Shown: piece after piece, positions 22,416-31,209 of the stretch
How positions within the stretch are numbered: the first letter of the stretch is position 1
Layout of the letters: each line of letters starts with the position of its first letter
DNA from: Glycomyces sp. NRRL B-16210
GTDB taxonomy: Bacteria > Actinomycetota > Actinomycetes > Mycobacteriales > Micromonosporaceae
Reading direction: 5' to 3'
Length of the DNA: 64,000 nt
NCBI RefSeq assembly: GCF_000719515.1
Contig: NZ_JOGR01000007.1
Span: 62,001 to 126,000 of the forward strand
Translations under genes and position numbers: made by a program
Notes under the pieces: generated by a model
The model's input: the letters and a program-made list of their open reading frames with translations, nothing else
Databases searched by the model: none
What the model was told of the DNA's origin: nothing

Positions 22416-24875
22416 TCATGCGCGCTTGACGACGCCTTCGAGGCGCAGGTCGGCGACGCTGCGGCCCGCCTTCGCGGTCCACTCGCCGGGCACCGTGGTC
22501 CAGCCGTGGTCCCAGACCTGGAACGAGCGCTCCTCCAGCGGCACCGTCACCTCGACCGCCTCACCGGGCTCCGCGCTGATCGCCGCGAAGCCCGCCAGGC
22601 GGTGGGCCTCGATGCCGCCCTCGACCTCGACGCCCTCCTCGGGCGCCAGGTAGACCTGCACCACTTCGCGTCCGGCCCGGTCCCCGGTGTTGCGCACCCG
22701 GACCTTGACCCGGTCGTTCTCGACGGTGAGCTCCTCGTACGCCCAGTCGGTGTACGACAGGCCGTGCCCGAACCAGTAGGCCGGGGCCGCGCCGCCGCGC
22801 CGCTCCCAGGCGCGGTAGCCGATGAAGACGCCCTCCTCGTAGTGCAGCTCGCCCGCCTCGTTCGGCGCGACCTGCGTGACCGGCGCGTCCGCGAGGGTCT
22901 TCGGCCAGGTCGTCGTCAGTCGCCCGCCCGGTTCGGCGCCGAGCAGGACCTCGGCGAGCGCGTTGCCGCCCTCCTGGCCCGGGAACCACGTGAGCAGGAT
23001 CGCCGCCACGTCCTCGGCCCAGGGCATCTCGACCGGCGAGCCGGTGTTGACGACCACGATCGTGTTCGGGTTCGCCCGCGCGACGGCCGCGACGAGTTCG
23101 TCCTGGCGTCCCGGCAGGCGCAGGTCGCGCCGGTCGGAGCCCTCGGACTCGGTCAGCGCGGTCGTGGAGACCACGACCACGGCCACTTCGGCGTCTCGGG
23201 CCGCTTCGACGGCCTGGGTGATGAGCCGCTCCTCGTCGGGCCGCGGCTCGGCGTGCATGAGTCCGAACAGGACTGACGGCGGGAAGCCGGGAGGGAACGC
23301 GTCCGGCGTGTACTCCAGGCGCACCGTCACTGTCTGCCCCGCTTCGAGGTGCACCGCGGCCCGCTCGACGCCGGGTCCGAAGAACGCCTCGAACGGGTCG
23401 TCGCCGGCGAAGACGTGGGCGCCGTCGAAGAGCACCTCGCCGTCGAGGACCAGTTTGTGGCGGCCCGCGCCCCTGGTGCCGAAGACGTGCTCGCCCGTCA
23501 CCTGGACGGTGTACTCGCCCTCGACGATCGCGTGGTGCAGCTCGTCGGGTTCCATGCCCGGCACGTAGCCCATCCACTTGACGTCGCCGTTCGCGAGCGG
23601 CTGGGCCTCCAGCTCGGTCCCGTCCTCCTTCACGGGCCTGACCTTCAACGAGAAGCCGCGGTTCGCGGCCGTGATCTGCTCGAACAGGTCCACGCCCTGG
23701 GCGTAGACGACGCGGTCGCCCAGCGCGCCGCGCAGCCCGTCGAGCGGGGAGGCCACGGTCTCGGGGAAGACCGTCGCCGAGCCGCCGCCGAGGATGCGGG
23801 CCTCGTGCGCGGCCGGGCCGATGAGCGCGAGGGACCGGACGTCGGCGCGCAGCGGCAGCGCCGCGGCGCCGCCCGCGGGAGCGTCGTTCTTGGCGAGCAC
23901 GAAGGACCGGCGGGCGATCTCGCGGAGCAGCTCCTCGGGCCGGTCGGGCATCTCGGGGGTGCCTTCGACGGCGGGTTTGACGCCTTCGAGGGCGCCGACG
24001 CGGGCGGCGAGCGTGAGCAGCCGGCGCACCGCGGCGTCGACGTCCGCTTCACTGGCGCGGCCGTCCCAGACCGCCTCGACCAGGTGCTCGCCGTAGATCG
24101 TGAACGGCCCCGGCATCGCCAGGTCGAGCCCGGCCCGGACGTCCTCGACGGTGTGGCGCGCGGCGCCCCAGTCGGAGACGTTGAACCCGTCGAAGCCGAA
24201 CTCGTCGCGCAGGACCGACATGAGGGCGCTGTGCGCGGTCATCGTCGTGCCGTTCACGGAGTTGTAGGCGGTCATGACGCCCCACGGGCGCACGGCCTCG
24301 GTGATCATCTCGAACGGCAGCAGGTACAGCTCCCGCAGCGTCCGCTCGTCGATGACGTTGTCGACGGTGAACCGGTCGGTCTCGGCGTCGTTGGCCACGT
24401 AGTGCTTCATGGTCGTGCCCACGCCGCGCTCCTGGAGCCCGGCCACATAGGCCTGTCCGATGCGCCCGGTCAGGTACGGGTCCTCGCTGAAGGTCTCGAA
24501 GTGGCGCCCGCCCAGCGGCGAGCGGTGGAGGTTCACGGTGGGCGCGAGCAGCACGTCCACGTCCTTGCGGCGGGCCTCGGCCGCGAGCAGGTGCCCGATG
24601 CGCCGCACGAGCTCGGGGTCCCAGGACGCGGCCTGCGCGGTCGGGCTCGGCAGCGCCAGCGACGGGTCGGCGACGGTCCAGAAGCGACCGCGCACGCCGA
24701 TGGGGCCGTCCGAGACGGTCATCGAGCGCAGGCCCGCCTCGGGGACGGCGACGGTCCGCCACATGTCGCGGCCGGCGAGCAGTTCGGCCTTCGTCTCCAG
24801 GTCGAGCCGCTCCAGTGCCGCCTCGACGGCGCTCGCGTACTCGGGTCGGTCGGCCGGGACGGTCCAATCGCTCAT
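22416..24875 (-). CDS. Glycoside hydrolase family 3 beta-glucosidase with PA14 domain
   Basis: Enzyme of 819 aa that removes beta-linked glucose (or related sugars) from oligosaccharides or glycosides. No signal peptide, so it works in the cytosol. The N-terminal TIM-barrel-like domain (1-300) holds KHYVAND near 156 and the nucleophile D235 in NVSDWGA. The C-terminal alpha/beta domain is split by a PA14 segment (about 400-560, GEYTVQVTGEHVFGTRGAG) and resumes with VVVVSTTALTESEGSDR; a fibronectin-like domain closes the protein (VRVRNTGDRAGREVVQVYL). PA14-bearing GH3 enzymes often act on plant glycosides. Divergent from a TetR gene that probably controls it. Confidence 0.93.
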   Translation of the reverse strand: MSDWTVPADRPEYASAVEAALERLDLETKAELLAGRDMWRTVAVPEAGLRSMTVSDGPIGVRGRFWTVADPSLALPSPTAQAASWDPELVRRIGHLLAAEARRKDVDVLLAPTVNLHRSPLGGRHFETFSEDPYLTGRIGQAYVAGLQERGVGTTMKHYVANDAETDRFTVDNVIDERTLRELYLLPFEMITEAVRPWGVMTAYNSVNGTTMTAHSALMSVLRDEFGFDGFNVSDWGAARHTVEDVRAGLDLAMPGPFTIYGEHLVEAVWDGRASEADVDAAVRRLLTLAARVGALEGVKPAVEGTPEMPDRPEELLREIARRSFVLAKNDAPAGGAAALPLRADVRSLALIGPAAHEARILGGGSATVFPETVASPLDGLRGALGDRVVYAQGVDLFEQITAANRGFSLKVRPVKEDGTELEAQPLANGDVKWMGYVPGMEPDELHHAIVEGEYTVQVTGEHVFGTRGAGRHKLVLDGEVLFDGAHVFAGDDPFEAFFGPGVERAAVHLEAGQTVTVRLEYTPDAFPPGFPPSVLFGLMHAEPRPDEERLITQAVEAARDAEVAVVVVSTTALTESEGSDRRDLRLPGRQDELVAAVARANPNTIVVVNTGSPVEMPWAEDVAAILLTWFPGQEGGNALAEVLLGAEPGGRLTTTWPKTLADAPVTQVAPNEAGELHYEEGVFIGYRAWERRGGAAPAYWFGHGLSYTDWAYEELTVENDRVKVRVRNTGDRAGREVVQVYLAPEEGVEVEGGIEAHRLAGFAAISAEPGEAVEVTVPLEERSFQVWDHGWTTVPGEWTAKAGRSVADLRLEGVVKRA

Positions 24876-24955
24876 GGCCGGGCACTTCCTTTCGCTTGGG
24901 GGGTCGGTGGTTCCGGCGCTCGGGCGCCGCCTCGCGGCGCCGTGTCGCGCAGGAG

Positions 24956-25022
24956 CCCCCGCCGCGCCGGAGCGGCGGCCGATCCACCGCTTGCGGTCCG
25001 CTCCGCTCCGGCGCGGCGGGGG
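24956..25022. repeat. 20-bp perfect inverted repeat upstream of GH3 gene
   Basis: CCCCCGCCGCGCCGGAGCGG at 24956-24975 pairs perfectly with 25003-25022 around a 27-base loop containing a smaller GACCGC-type repeat. It lies in the 257-bp divergent region between the GH3 and TetR genes, so it is not in terminator position for either. Confidence 0.8.
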
Positions 25023-25132
25023 TCACGCCTTGGAGTGTGCCACGGTTACCGACCAACAGGTAGATTCCGTTGCCGAATTGTGACACTCTATGCTTGAGCA
25101 CCGAGGACGTCCGTCCGGAACGAGAGGCCCCC

Positions 25133-25729
25133 ATGCCCAGTCAGCGCGGCACCCGACACAGCGTCCGAGGCGAGGCCCGGCGCGACGAGATCGTAAGGGC
25201 CGCCATCGAGGTCATAGCCGAACGCGGCTACCGGGGCGCGAGCCTCGCGGCCGTGGCCGAGAAGGTCGGCCTCACCCAGCAGGGCCTCCTGCACTACTTC
25301 CCGAGCAAGGAGGACCTCCTCATCGGCGTCCTCCAGTTCCGCGAGCGCACCGACACCGGCGGGAGGGACACCATCGCCGAGCCGATGACCATCGCCGCGA
25401 CCATGGGCGTCGTGGACGCCAACGCGCACCGCGAGGCCATCGTCCGCACCTTCTCGGCGCTCCTCGGCGAGTCGGTCACCGAGCAGCACCCCGCCGCCGA
25501 GTACTTCCGGCTGCGCTACCGCCGCATCCGCGTCGCCCACACCGCGACCCTGCGCCAGGAATGGGGTGACCGGCTCCCGTCCGGGCTCACCCCGGAGGAG
25601 GCCGCGCCGCTCGTCATCGCGATCATGGACGGTCTCCAGTTCCAGTGGCTCCACGAGCCCGAGACGTTCGACATGCCCGCGGCCTTCCGCGCGTTCGTGC
25701 GCCTCCTCGATCCGAAAGCGGCACCTTGA
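25133..25729 (+). CDS. TetR-family transcriptional regulator
   Basis: Repressor of 198 aa. The helix-turn-helix is in ALAAVAEKVGL-type sequence GASLAAVAEKVGLTQQGLLHYFPSKEDLL (about residues 40-67). The C-terminal half is an effector domain of the TetR_C_6-like group. I choose ATG 25133, behind an imperfect GAGAGG site, because the frame upstream carries no conserved residues. Divergent from the GH3 glucosidase, its likely target, as sugar-hydrolase TetR pairs often are. The RlmA-type gene begins inside its stop codon. Confidence 0.88.
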   Translation: MPSQRGTRHSVRGEARRDEIVRAAIEVIAERGYRGASLAAVAEKVGLTQQGLLHYFPSKEDLLIGVLQFRERTDTGGRDTIAEPMTIAATMGVVDANAHREAIVRTFSALLGESVTEQHPAAEYFRLRYRRIRVAHTATLRQEWGDRLPSGLTPEEAAPLVIAIMDGLQFQWLHEPETFDMPAAFRAFVRLLDPKAAP

Positions 25730-26604
25730 CCCACGGTCCACTGCCCGCGCTCGACGCGCTCGCCTGCCCCAACTGCGGCGGCGCCCTCGCCCAGGACGGC
25801 CGGCGCCTCTCGTGCCCCGAAGGCCACTCCTTCGACCTCGCCAAGCAGGGCTACGCGCCCCTGCTCGCCCCCGGCTCCAACGCCACCACCGGCGACACCG
25901 CCGACCAGGTCGCCGCCCGCGAGGACTTCCTCGAATCGGGCGTCTACGACCCGCTCATGGCCGCCGTGGCCGCCGCCGCGCGCACCGACGCTCCCGGCGT
26001 CCTCGCCGAACCCGGCTGCGGCACCGGCCACTACCTCGCCGCCGCGCTCGCGGCCGACCCCGACCGGTACGGCGTCGGCCTCGACACCTCCAAGTACGCG
26101 CTCCGCCGCTGCGCCCGCCGCGAGATCCCGGACGCACCGCGGCGAGACCCCGGTTCCCCGGGGCGACTCGCCGCGGTGCTCGCCGACGCGTGGCAGCGAC
26201 TGCCGATGCGCGACGGCGCCGCCGCCGCGGTCCTCAACGTCTTCGCCCCCCGCAACGCCGACGAGATCGCGCGCGTCCTCCATCCCGGAGGCGTGCTGGT
26301 CGTCCTGACCCCCCGTCAGGACCACCTGCGCGAACTCGTCGACGCCTTGGACTTGCTGAGCGTCGACCCCGCGAAACCGCAGCGGACCGCCGACCAGCTC
26401 GGCGCCTCCTTCGAGGCCGAGCGGACCGACGAGCTCCGTTACCCGATCGAACTGGCCCGCACCGACGTCCACCGGCTCGTCGGCATGGGCCCCAGCGCCC
26501 GCCACCTCGACCCCGGCGCCCTGGCCGCGGCCGTGGCCGCGCTGCCCGAACCGGTCACCGTCACCGTCTCGGCGACCGTGACCCGCTGGCGCGCCAAGGC
26601 CTGA
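25726..26604 (+). CDS. RlmA-type 23S rRNA (guanine-N1)-methyltransferase
   Basis: SAM-dependent methyltransferase of 292 aa. An N-terminal zinc finger (C14, C17, C30, H34 in CPNCGG and CPEGHSFDLAKQGY) recognises rRNA; the Rossmann domain has SAM motif LAEPGCGTGHYL. RlmA(I) methylates G745 and RlmA(II)/TlrB methylates G748 of 23S rRNA helix 35, the latter adding to tylosin-type macrolide resistance. Which position is modified here is open. The start is TTG 25726, overlapping the TetR stop as TTGA; no ATG or GTG lies between it and the zinc finger. Translational coupling to the TetR gene is likely. Confidence 0.85.
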   Translation: MTHGPLPALDALACPNCGGALAQDGRRLSCPEGHSFDLAKQGYAPLLAPGSNATTGDTADQVAAREDFLESGVYDPLMAAVAAAARTDAPGVLAEPGCGTGHYLAAALAADPDRYGVGLDTSKYALRRCARREIPDAPRRDPGSPGRLAAVLADAWQRLPMRDGAAAAVLNVFAPRNADEIARVLHPGGVLVVLTPRQDHLRELVDALDLLSVDPAKPQRTADQLGASFEAERTDELRYPIELARTDVHRLVGMGPSARHLDPGALAAAVAALPEPVTVTVSATVTRWRAKA

Positions 26605-26696
26605 ACGCCCCGCGCCGCGATCGGCTTGTTGCGAGCACTTGTCCTCTTTTGGCCTGACCAGTACGGTACGAAGCATCACCCCCGTACCACCTGGAG

Positions 26697-27539
26697 ATGA
26701 GTTCAGTGTTCGATGAGAAGCACACGACCCGCCGGGCCGCCGCGTTGGGCGCGGTCGGGCTCCTGGCGCTCGCAGGCTGCGCCACGCCCGACGCCGAGGC
26801 CGCCGGCCACACCAGCCCGCCCGAAGACGAGGCCGTGGAGGAGCTGACCGTCGAGGTCATCGAGGCCTTCGACCACGACGGGACCTCGTTCACGCAGGGC
26901 CTCGAACTGGCCGAGCACCCCGAGTTCGGCACGGTCCTCTACGAGAGCGCCGGCCTCTACGGCTCCTCGGACGTGCGCATCGCCGACCCCGGCACCGGCG
27001 ACGTGCTCCTCTCCCAGGACCTCCCCGCGACCCAGTTCGCCGAGGGCCTGACCCTCACCGAGGACGACCTGTGGCAGATCACCTGGAAGGAGGGCGTCGC
27101 CCACCGCCGCGACCCGGTCTCGCTCGACGTCAAGGAGACCGTCGAGTACGAAGGCGAGGGCTGGGGGATCTGCTATGACGGCGAGCGCCTGGTCATGAGC
27201 GACGGCTCCGCGACCCTCACCTTCCGCGACCCGGTCACCTTCGAGGAGACCGGCTCGGTGGAGGTCACCCTCGACGACGTCCCGGTCTTCCAGATCAACG
27301 AGCTCGAATGCGTCGACGGCCAGGTCTGGGCCAACCTGTGGCTCACCGACCGGATCGTGCGCATCGACCCGGCCACCGGCGAGGTCGGCGCGGTCGTGGA
27401 CGCGGCCGGGCTGCTCACGCCCGAGGAGGCCGCGGGCGCCGACGTGCTCAACGGCATCGCCGCCGCCGAAGAGGAAGGCGAGTTCTACATCACCGGGAAG
27501 GAATGGCCGAAGCTGTTCCTGGTGCGCTTCGTGCCCTAG
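26697..27539 (+). CDS. Glutaminyl-peptide cyclotransferase lipoprotein (plant/bacterial type)
   Basis: Beta-propeller enzyme of 280 aa that converts N-terminal glutamine of peptides to pyroglutamate. The lipobox LALAGC anchors it to the outer face of the membrane after about 24 residues. Family blocks present: FTQGLEL near 64, QFAEGLTL, EGEGWGICYDG near 152, FQINELECVDGQVWAN near 204, VLNGIA and TGKEWPKLFLVRF at the C-terminus. Unrelated to the animal zinc-type glutaminyl cyclase. Stand-alone gene, ended by the hairpin at 27559. Confidence 0.9.
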   Translation: MSSVFDEKHTTRRAAALGAVGLLALAGCATPDAEAAGHTSPPEDEAVEELTVEVIEAFDHDGTSFTQGLELAEHPEFGTVLYESAGLYGSSDVRIADPGTGDVLLSQDLPATQFAEGLTLTEDDLWQITWKEGVAHRRDPVSLDVKETVEYEGEGWGICYDGERLVMSDGSATLTFRDPVTFEETGSVEVTLDDVPVFQINELECVDGQVWANLWLTDRIVRIDPATGEVGAVVDAAGLLTPEEAAGADVLNGIAAAEEEGEFYITGKEWPKLFLVRFVP

Positions 27540-27558
27540 CCCGGAGCTTTGAAAACGC

Positions 27559-27586
27559 GTTGCCACGGGCTCCGGCCCGTGGCAAC
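27559..27586 (+). terminator. Intrinsic terminator after the cyclotransferase gene
   Basis: Perfect 12-bp stem GTTGCCACGGGC / GCCCGTGGCAAC with loop TCCG. It ends 10 bases before the GTG of the next gene, so it may also affect that gene's translation. Confidence 0.8.
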
Positions 27587-27596
27587 ATCGCTTCGC

Positions 27597-28121
27597 GTGA
27601 CTCCCGTGATCCGCACCGAGCGCCTGGTGCTCGAACCGTACGTGCCCGCCGACGAGGAGGACTTCGTCGCGCTCTTCGGCGACGAGCGCGTCGCGCAGTG
27701 GATGGGCGACGGCCCCGAGCCCGAGGAGGCGAACCGGGCGCTGTTCTGGCGGGTCTTCCCCAACGTCTACGAGAAGCACGCCTTCGACGTGTGGGCCGTG
27801 CGGGAGCAGGGCCGCCTGATCGGCCACGCCGAGATCAAGCCCACCGAGGTCTCCGGCGGCCACGAGCTGATCTACGCCCTGGCCGTCTCCGCTTGGGGTC
27901 GCGGGCTCGGCACCGAACTGGCGCAGGCGATCGTCGACTACGGCTTCGGGGAACTGGGCCTGACCGAGGTGCACGCCACCGTGGCCGCGCCCAACACCGT
28001 CTCGCTCGCCCTGCTCGCCAAGCTCGGTTTCGTCCACGTGCGCGATGAGCCCAACGAGGACGGGCCCGTCACCCGCGTCCTCACCCTCAAGCGCCCCGAA
28101 GCCGAAGCGTCCCAGGCGTAG
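27597..28121 (+). CDS. GNAT acetyltransferase, RimJ/RimL type
   Basis: Acetyl-CoA-dependent N-acyltransferase of 174 aa. IRTERLVLEPYVPADEEDF opens the RimJ/RimL-like fold; the acetyl-CoA loop reads AWGRGLGTELAQAIVDYGF and the following ATVAAPNTVSLALLAKLGF block is typical. Start GTG 27597 is chosen because the RTERL segment should begin within a few residues of the N-terminus; no Shine-Dalgarno is seen and the preceding hairpin is very close. Substrate could be a ribosomal protein, an antibiotic or a small amine. Confidence 0.85.
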   Translation: MTPVIRTERLVLEPYVPADEEDFVALFGDERVAQWMGDGPEPEEANRALFWRVFPNVYEKHAFDVWAVREQGRLIGHAEIKPTEVSGGHELIYALAVSAWGRGLGTELAQAIVDYGFGELGLTEVHATVAAPNTVSLALLAKLGFVHVRDEPNEDGPVTRVLTLKRPEAEASQA

Positions 28122-28224
28122 TCCCGCGGCAGCGCCGTCGAGCGGACGCCGCCGCTGTTCAGCGTGCCGGTCCGGTGACGGAGCGGGAATTGCGCGGCTG
28201 GTCCGGGTGGGCCATGATGAGTCC

Positions 28225-29394
28225 ATGGCCATCACCCCCCTGGACCGATTGCTGGAGTACAAGATGCACCTCTTGACGGACTCCCGGCAGCCCCGAATCT
28301 TCGCCACCTGGTGGCAGGACCTGATCACGGCCGCGTTCTCGGCCTGGTTCTTCGGCGGCCTTATCCTGGACGTCAACGCCCACGCGCGAGGCTGGAACGA
28401 ATCCTTCTTCACCTGGTGGCACCTGGTGTTCTACTCCGGGTTCGCCGCCACCGCCGCCTGGATCGCCTGGATCCTCGTGCGCGCCCACCGCGCCGACGGG
28501 CGCACCGGCAGGTCCGCCGTGCCGTACGGCTACGGGCCCGCGATCGTCGGCGCCCCGCTGTTCCTCGTCGCCGGCGTCGCCGACCTCATCTGGCACCAGG
28601 TGCACGGCGTCGAAGTCGACCTCGCGATCTTCTTCAGCCCCTCGCACCTGGGCCTGGCCATCGGCGGGGTCCTCATCGCCGCCGCGCCGTGGCTCGCCGC
28701 CTGGAAGCGCGAGGCGCTCGCGGTCGACCCCGAGCCGGTGCCGCTCGAAGTCCGCATGGCCGCGCCGGCGCTCGCGCTCGGCTACGCCCTCTCGGCGATC
28801 GTGCTGTTCCTCAACTACCTGGTGCCCTTCACGAAGATCCCCGCCGACGTGGCCGACGCGCTCGCGGGCCCGCACCACTTCGACGCCGCCCCGGTCGCCG
28901 CCATGGTCGCGACGACCGTGTTCGTCCTCGCCGTCGTGGTCCTGGCCAGCGGCCGCTTCAAGCTGCCCATGGGCTTCTTCACCGTCGCCTTCGCCTACCC
29001 GGCCGTCATGGCCGGCGCCCTGACGGGCTTCGCCAACGGCGAGTACGTGTGGATCTTCGTGGTCTCCGGCGCGTGGCTCGACTTCCTGGTCTGGCTCATC
29101 CGCCCCGAACTGCGCCGCCGCCGCGACCTCATCATCCTCGCCGGCGCCTGGTCGATCCCGGTGTGGGCCGCCTACCTGATCACCACCGGCTCCTCCACCG
29201 GGCAGTGGCCCGCCACCGAGATCGGCATCGGCACGCCGGTCGTCGCAGGCCTCGTCGGGGCCCTGTTCATGCTGGTGATCCAGCCCGAGCAGCGCCGCGA
29301 GATCCGCACGATCCCCTCCGAGCCCTCCCCGTTCGACGACGTCATCGCCCGCGCGAAGGCCATGACCGCCGGCCAGGAGGGCGAGGGGCAGTAG
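28225..29394 (+). CDS. Multipass membrane protein of unknown function
   Basis: Integral membrane protein of 389 aa with about ten hydrophobic helices (first near residues 30-48, last near 340-358), a short cytosolic N-terminus (LDRLLEYKMHLLTDSRQPRIF) and an acidic/basic C-terminal tail of about 30 residues. Conserved-looking polar spots include FFSPSHLGLAIGGV and DLIWHQVHGVEVD with several histidines inside or next to membrane segments. These could bind metal or haem, but that is a guess. I do not recognise a named family. ATG 28225 was chosen because the frame upstream shows no conserved or hydrophobic pattern. The PfkB gene ends one base away on the other strand. Confidence 0.75.
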   Translation: MAITPLDRLLEYKMHLLTDSRQPRIFATWWQDLITAAFSAWFFGGLILDVNAHARGWNESFFTWWHLVFYSGFAATAAWIAWILVRAHRADGRTGRSAVPYGYGPAIVGAPLFLVAGVADLIWHQVHGVEVDLAIFFSPSHLGLAIGGVLIAAAPWLAAWKREALAVDPEPVPLEVRMAAPALALGYALSAIVLFLNYLVPFTKIPADVADALAGPHHFDAAPVAAMVATTVFVLAVVVLASGRFKLPMGFFTVAFAYPAVMAGALTGFANGEYVWIFVVSGAWLDFLVWLIRPELRRRRDLIILAGAWSIPVWAAYLITTGSSTGQWPATEIGIGTPVVAGLVGALFMLVIQPEQRREIRTIPSEPSPFDDVIARAKAMTAGQEGEGQ

Positions 29395-29395
29395 C

Positions 29396-30325
29396 TCAGG
29401 CGCGCAGCGCGGCGACGCTCGCGGCCAGCAGCGCCTCGGTGATCAAGGCCGTGCTGGTGCCCTTCTCTGCGCACGCATAAGCGCCCGAGACGCGGCCCGC
29501 GTCGATCGCGGTGTCGAGGCCCTCGCCCCTGCTCCGCGCCCACAGGAAGCCCGCGACGAACGCGTCGCCCGCGCCGTTGGAGTCCACCGGCCGCCACGCG
29601 GCCCACGCCGGAGCGACCTCGGCGAGCTGCGCCACCGGGTCGACCGGCGCGTACCGCTCCACGGCGCCGCCGCGCTCCATCACGTAGCCGCCGCGCTCGC
29701 CGTCGGTCGCGACGACCACTTCGGCCCGGCCGTGGTCGAGGATCCAGCGCATCGTCTTCTCGGGGTCGCCGAGCCGGGCGGCCGAGAGCGTCACGATGTC
29801 GGCCCGCGTCGCGTACGCCTTGTGGTGCTCGGCCTCGCCGTCCCAGGCGTGCAGGTCGGTCGAGACCGGGACGCCCTCGGGGATCGCGTCGAGCAGGTCC
29901 CGGTTGGTGTTGGTGATCGAGACGTGCACGCGCCTCGCCTCGGCCAGGTGCGGGCCGGCGAACTCGACGGGCAGCCGCAGGTCGGCGGGGTGGCGACCGT
30001 CGTAGAAGGAGTACCGGCGGCCCTCGGCGTCGACGAGGTTCACCGACCGCGGCGTGCCGTCCGGCGAGACGAGGTACCGGAAGTCGAGCCCGTGGGACTC
30101 GTAGTGGCGCTTGATGAGCGCGCCCTGCTCGTCCTCGCCGATGAAGTCGATGAAGCGGGTCGCCATCCCCAGGTGGAGGCAGCCGAGCGCGACGCCGTTG
30201 CCGGTGTGCGCCACGTAGTCGCGGATCGGCTCCACGCCGAGCGAGTCGCCCTCGCCGATCGCGATCTCGGGCACGCGCACGATCGTGTCGACGCCGACGC
30301 CGCCGACCACCAGGATGTCGAGCAT
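29396..30325 (-). CDS. PfkB-family carbohydrate/nucleoside kinase
   Basis: ATP-dependent sugar or nucleoside kinase of 309 aa (ribokinase fold). The N-terminal GG motif is VVGGVGVDTI with HTGNGVALGCLHLG near 40; the C-terminal signature reads DSNGAGDAFVAGFLWA near 250, with Ser-Asn in place of the usual Thr-x before GAGD, the catalytic Asp being retained. ADGE-type ATP segment is ATDGERGGYV. Substrate is not predictable; a gene for a transporter partner is not adjacent. Divergent from wrbA across 135 bp. Confidence 0.88.
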   Translation of the reverse strand: MLDILVVGGVGVDTIVRVPEIAIGEGDSLGVEPIRDYVAHTGNGVALGCLHLGMATRFIDFIGEDEQGALIKRHYESHGLDFRYLVSPDGTPRSVNLVDAEGRRYSFYDGRHPADLRLPVEFAGPHLAEARRVHVSITNTNRDLLDAIPEGVPVSTDLHAWDGEAEHHKAYATRADIVTLSAARLGDPEKTMRWILDHGRAEVVVATDGERGGYVMERGGAVERYAPVDPVAQLAEVAPAWAAWRPVDSNGAGDAFVAGFLWARSRGEGLDTAIDAGRVSGAYACAEKGTSTALITEALLAASVAALRA

Positions 30326-30460
30326 GAACTTGCTCCCCTTGCCGAGGTGTTGCCGATGGTTGGAATGTCTTGCGCGGGCAACACTATGCCCGCGACTGTG
30401 CGAGGGTCAAGACCGATTCTCGACCACTTTCCACCGTTGAACCACGGGAGAGGGACCGAC

Positions 30461-31060
30461 ATGGTGAACCTGGCGATCATCCACTACTCGCAGACGGGGA
30501 ACGTCTACGAGATGGCGCGGACGGCCGAGCGGGAGGGCCGCGACGCCGGAGCCGAGGTGCGCCTGCGCAAGGTCAAGGAACTCGCGCCGCCGGAGGCGAT
30601 CGCCTCGAACGAGGCCTGGGCGAACCACCACGAGGCCAGCGCCGACCTCGAAGAGGCCACGCTCGACGACCTCGAATGGGCCGACGCGGTGCTGTGGGGG
30701 ACCCCGACCCGGTACGGGCTGCCGACCGCGCAGATCAAGCAGTTCATCGACACCACCGGACCGCTGTGGCAGCAGGGCAAGCTGATCGACAAGGTCATGT
30801 CCACCTTCACCTCGACGCAGACGAGCCACGGCGGCCAGGAGTCGACCATCCTGGCGCTGAACAACACCTTCTACCACTGGGGCGCGATCATCGTCAGCCC
30901 CGGCTACACCGACCCCCTCCAGTTCGACCTCGACATCGGCAACCCCTACGGCGCCAGCCACATCGGCGGCAAGGGCCCGGTGGGGGAGAAGAACCGCGTC
31001 GCGGTGGCGATCCAGACCAAGCGGGTCGTGGCGGTCGCCGGACGCCTCAGCGGCGGCTGA
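30461..31060 (+). CDS. wrbA: NAD(P)H:quinone oxidoreductase WrbA (type IV)
   Basis: Flavodoxin-like FMN enzyme of 199 aa that reduces quinones by two electrons. The FMN phosphate loop is HYSQTGNVYEMAR (residues 8-20), followed by WGTPTRYGLPTAQIKQFIDTT near 82 and TFTSTQTSHGGQESTIL near 112, the standard WrbA blocks. Normal length. ATG 30461 follows GGGAGAGGG. It probably protects against quinone and oxidative stress in the cytosol. Confidence 0.92.
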   Translation: MVNLAIIHYSQTGNVYEMARTAEREGRDAGAEVRLRKVKELAPPEAIASNEAWANHHEASADLEEATLDDLEWADAVLWGTPTRYGLPTAQIKQFIDTTGPLWQQGKLIDKVMSTFTSTQTSHGGQESTILALNNTFYHWGAIIVSPGYTDPLQFDLDIGNPYGASHIGGKGPVGEKNRVAVAIQTKRVVAVAGRLSGG

Positions 31061-31117
31061 GCGGCTTTCGAGGAACGAGCGAGGGCTGGAGCGAAAGCTC
31101 CGGTCCTCGATCGCCTC

Positions 31118-31205
31118 TCAGAACTCCGCGCCCGCCACCGCCGGTGGGCTCAGCCGGTGGAAGCCTTCCTGCGGCACCTACCGGTAGTGCCGGTACGGCG
31201 CGCGC
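31118..31205 (-). repeat. Partial tandem copy of the aldo/keto reductase 3' end
   Basis: About 88 bp, beginning at 31118, repeat the last ~29 codons of the reductase gene that end at 31210; the offset between copies is 92 bp. Translated, the copy reads VPQEGFHRLSPPAVAGAEF and a stop, against VRQEGFHRLSPPVVAGAGF in the true gene, and holds an in-frame stop (TAG in place of the GTA-type codon) further in. It is a non-functional remnant of a duplication. Confidence 0.8.
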
Positions 31206-31209
31206 TCGC

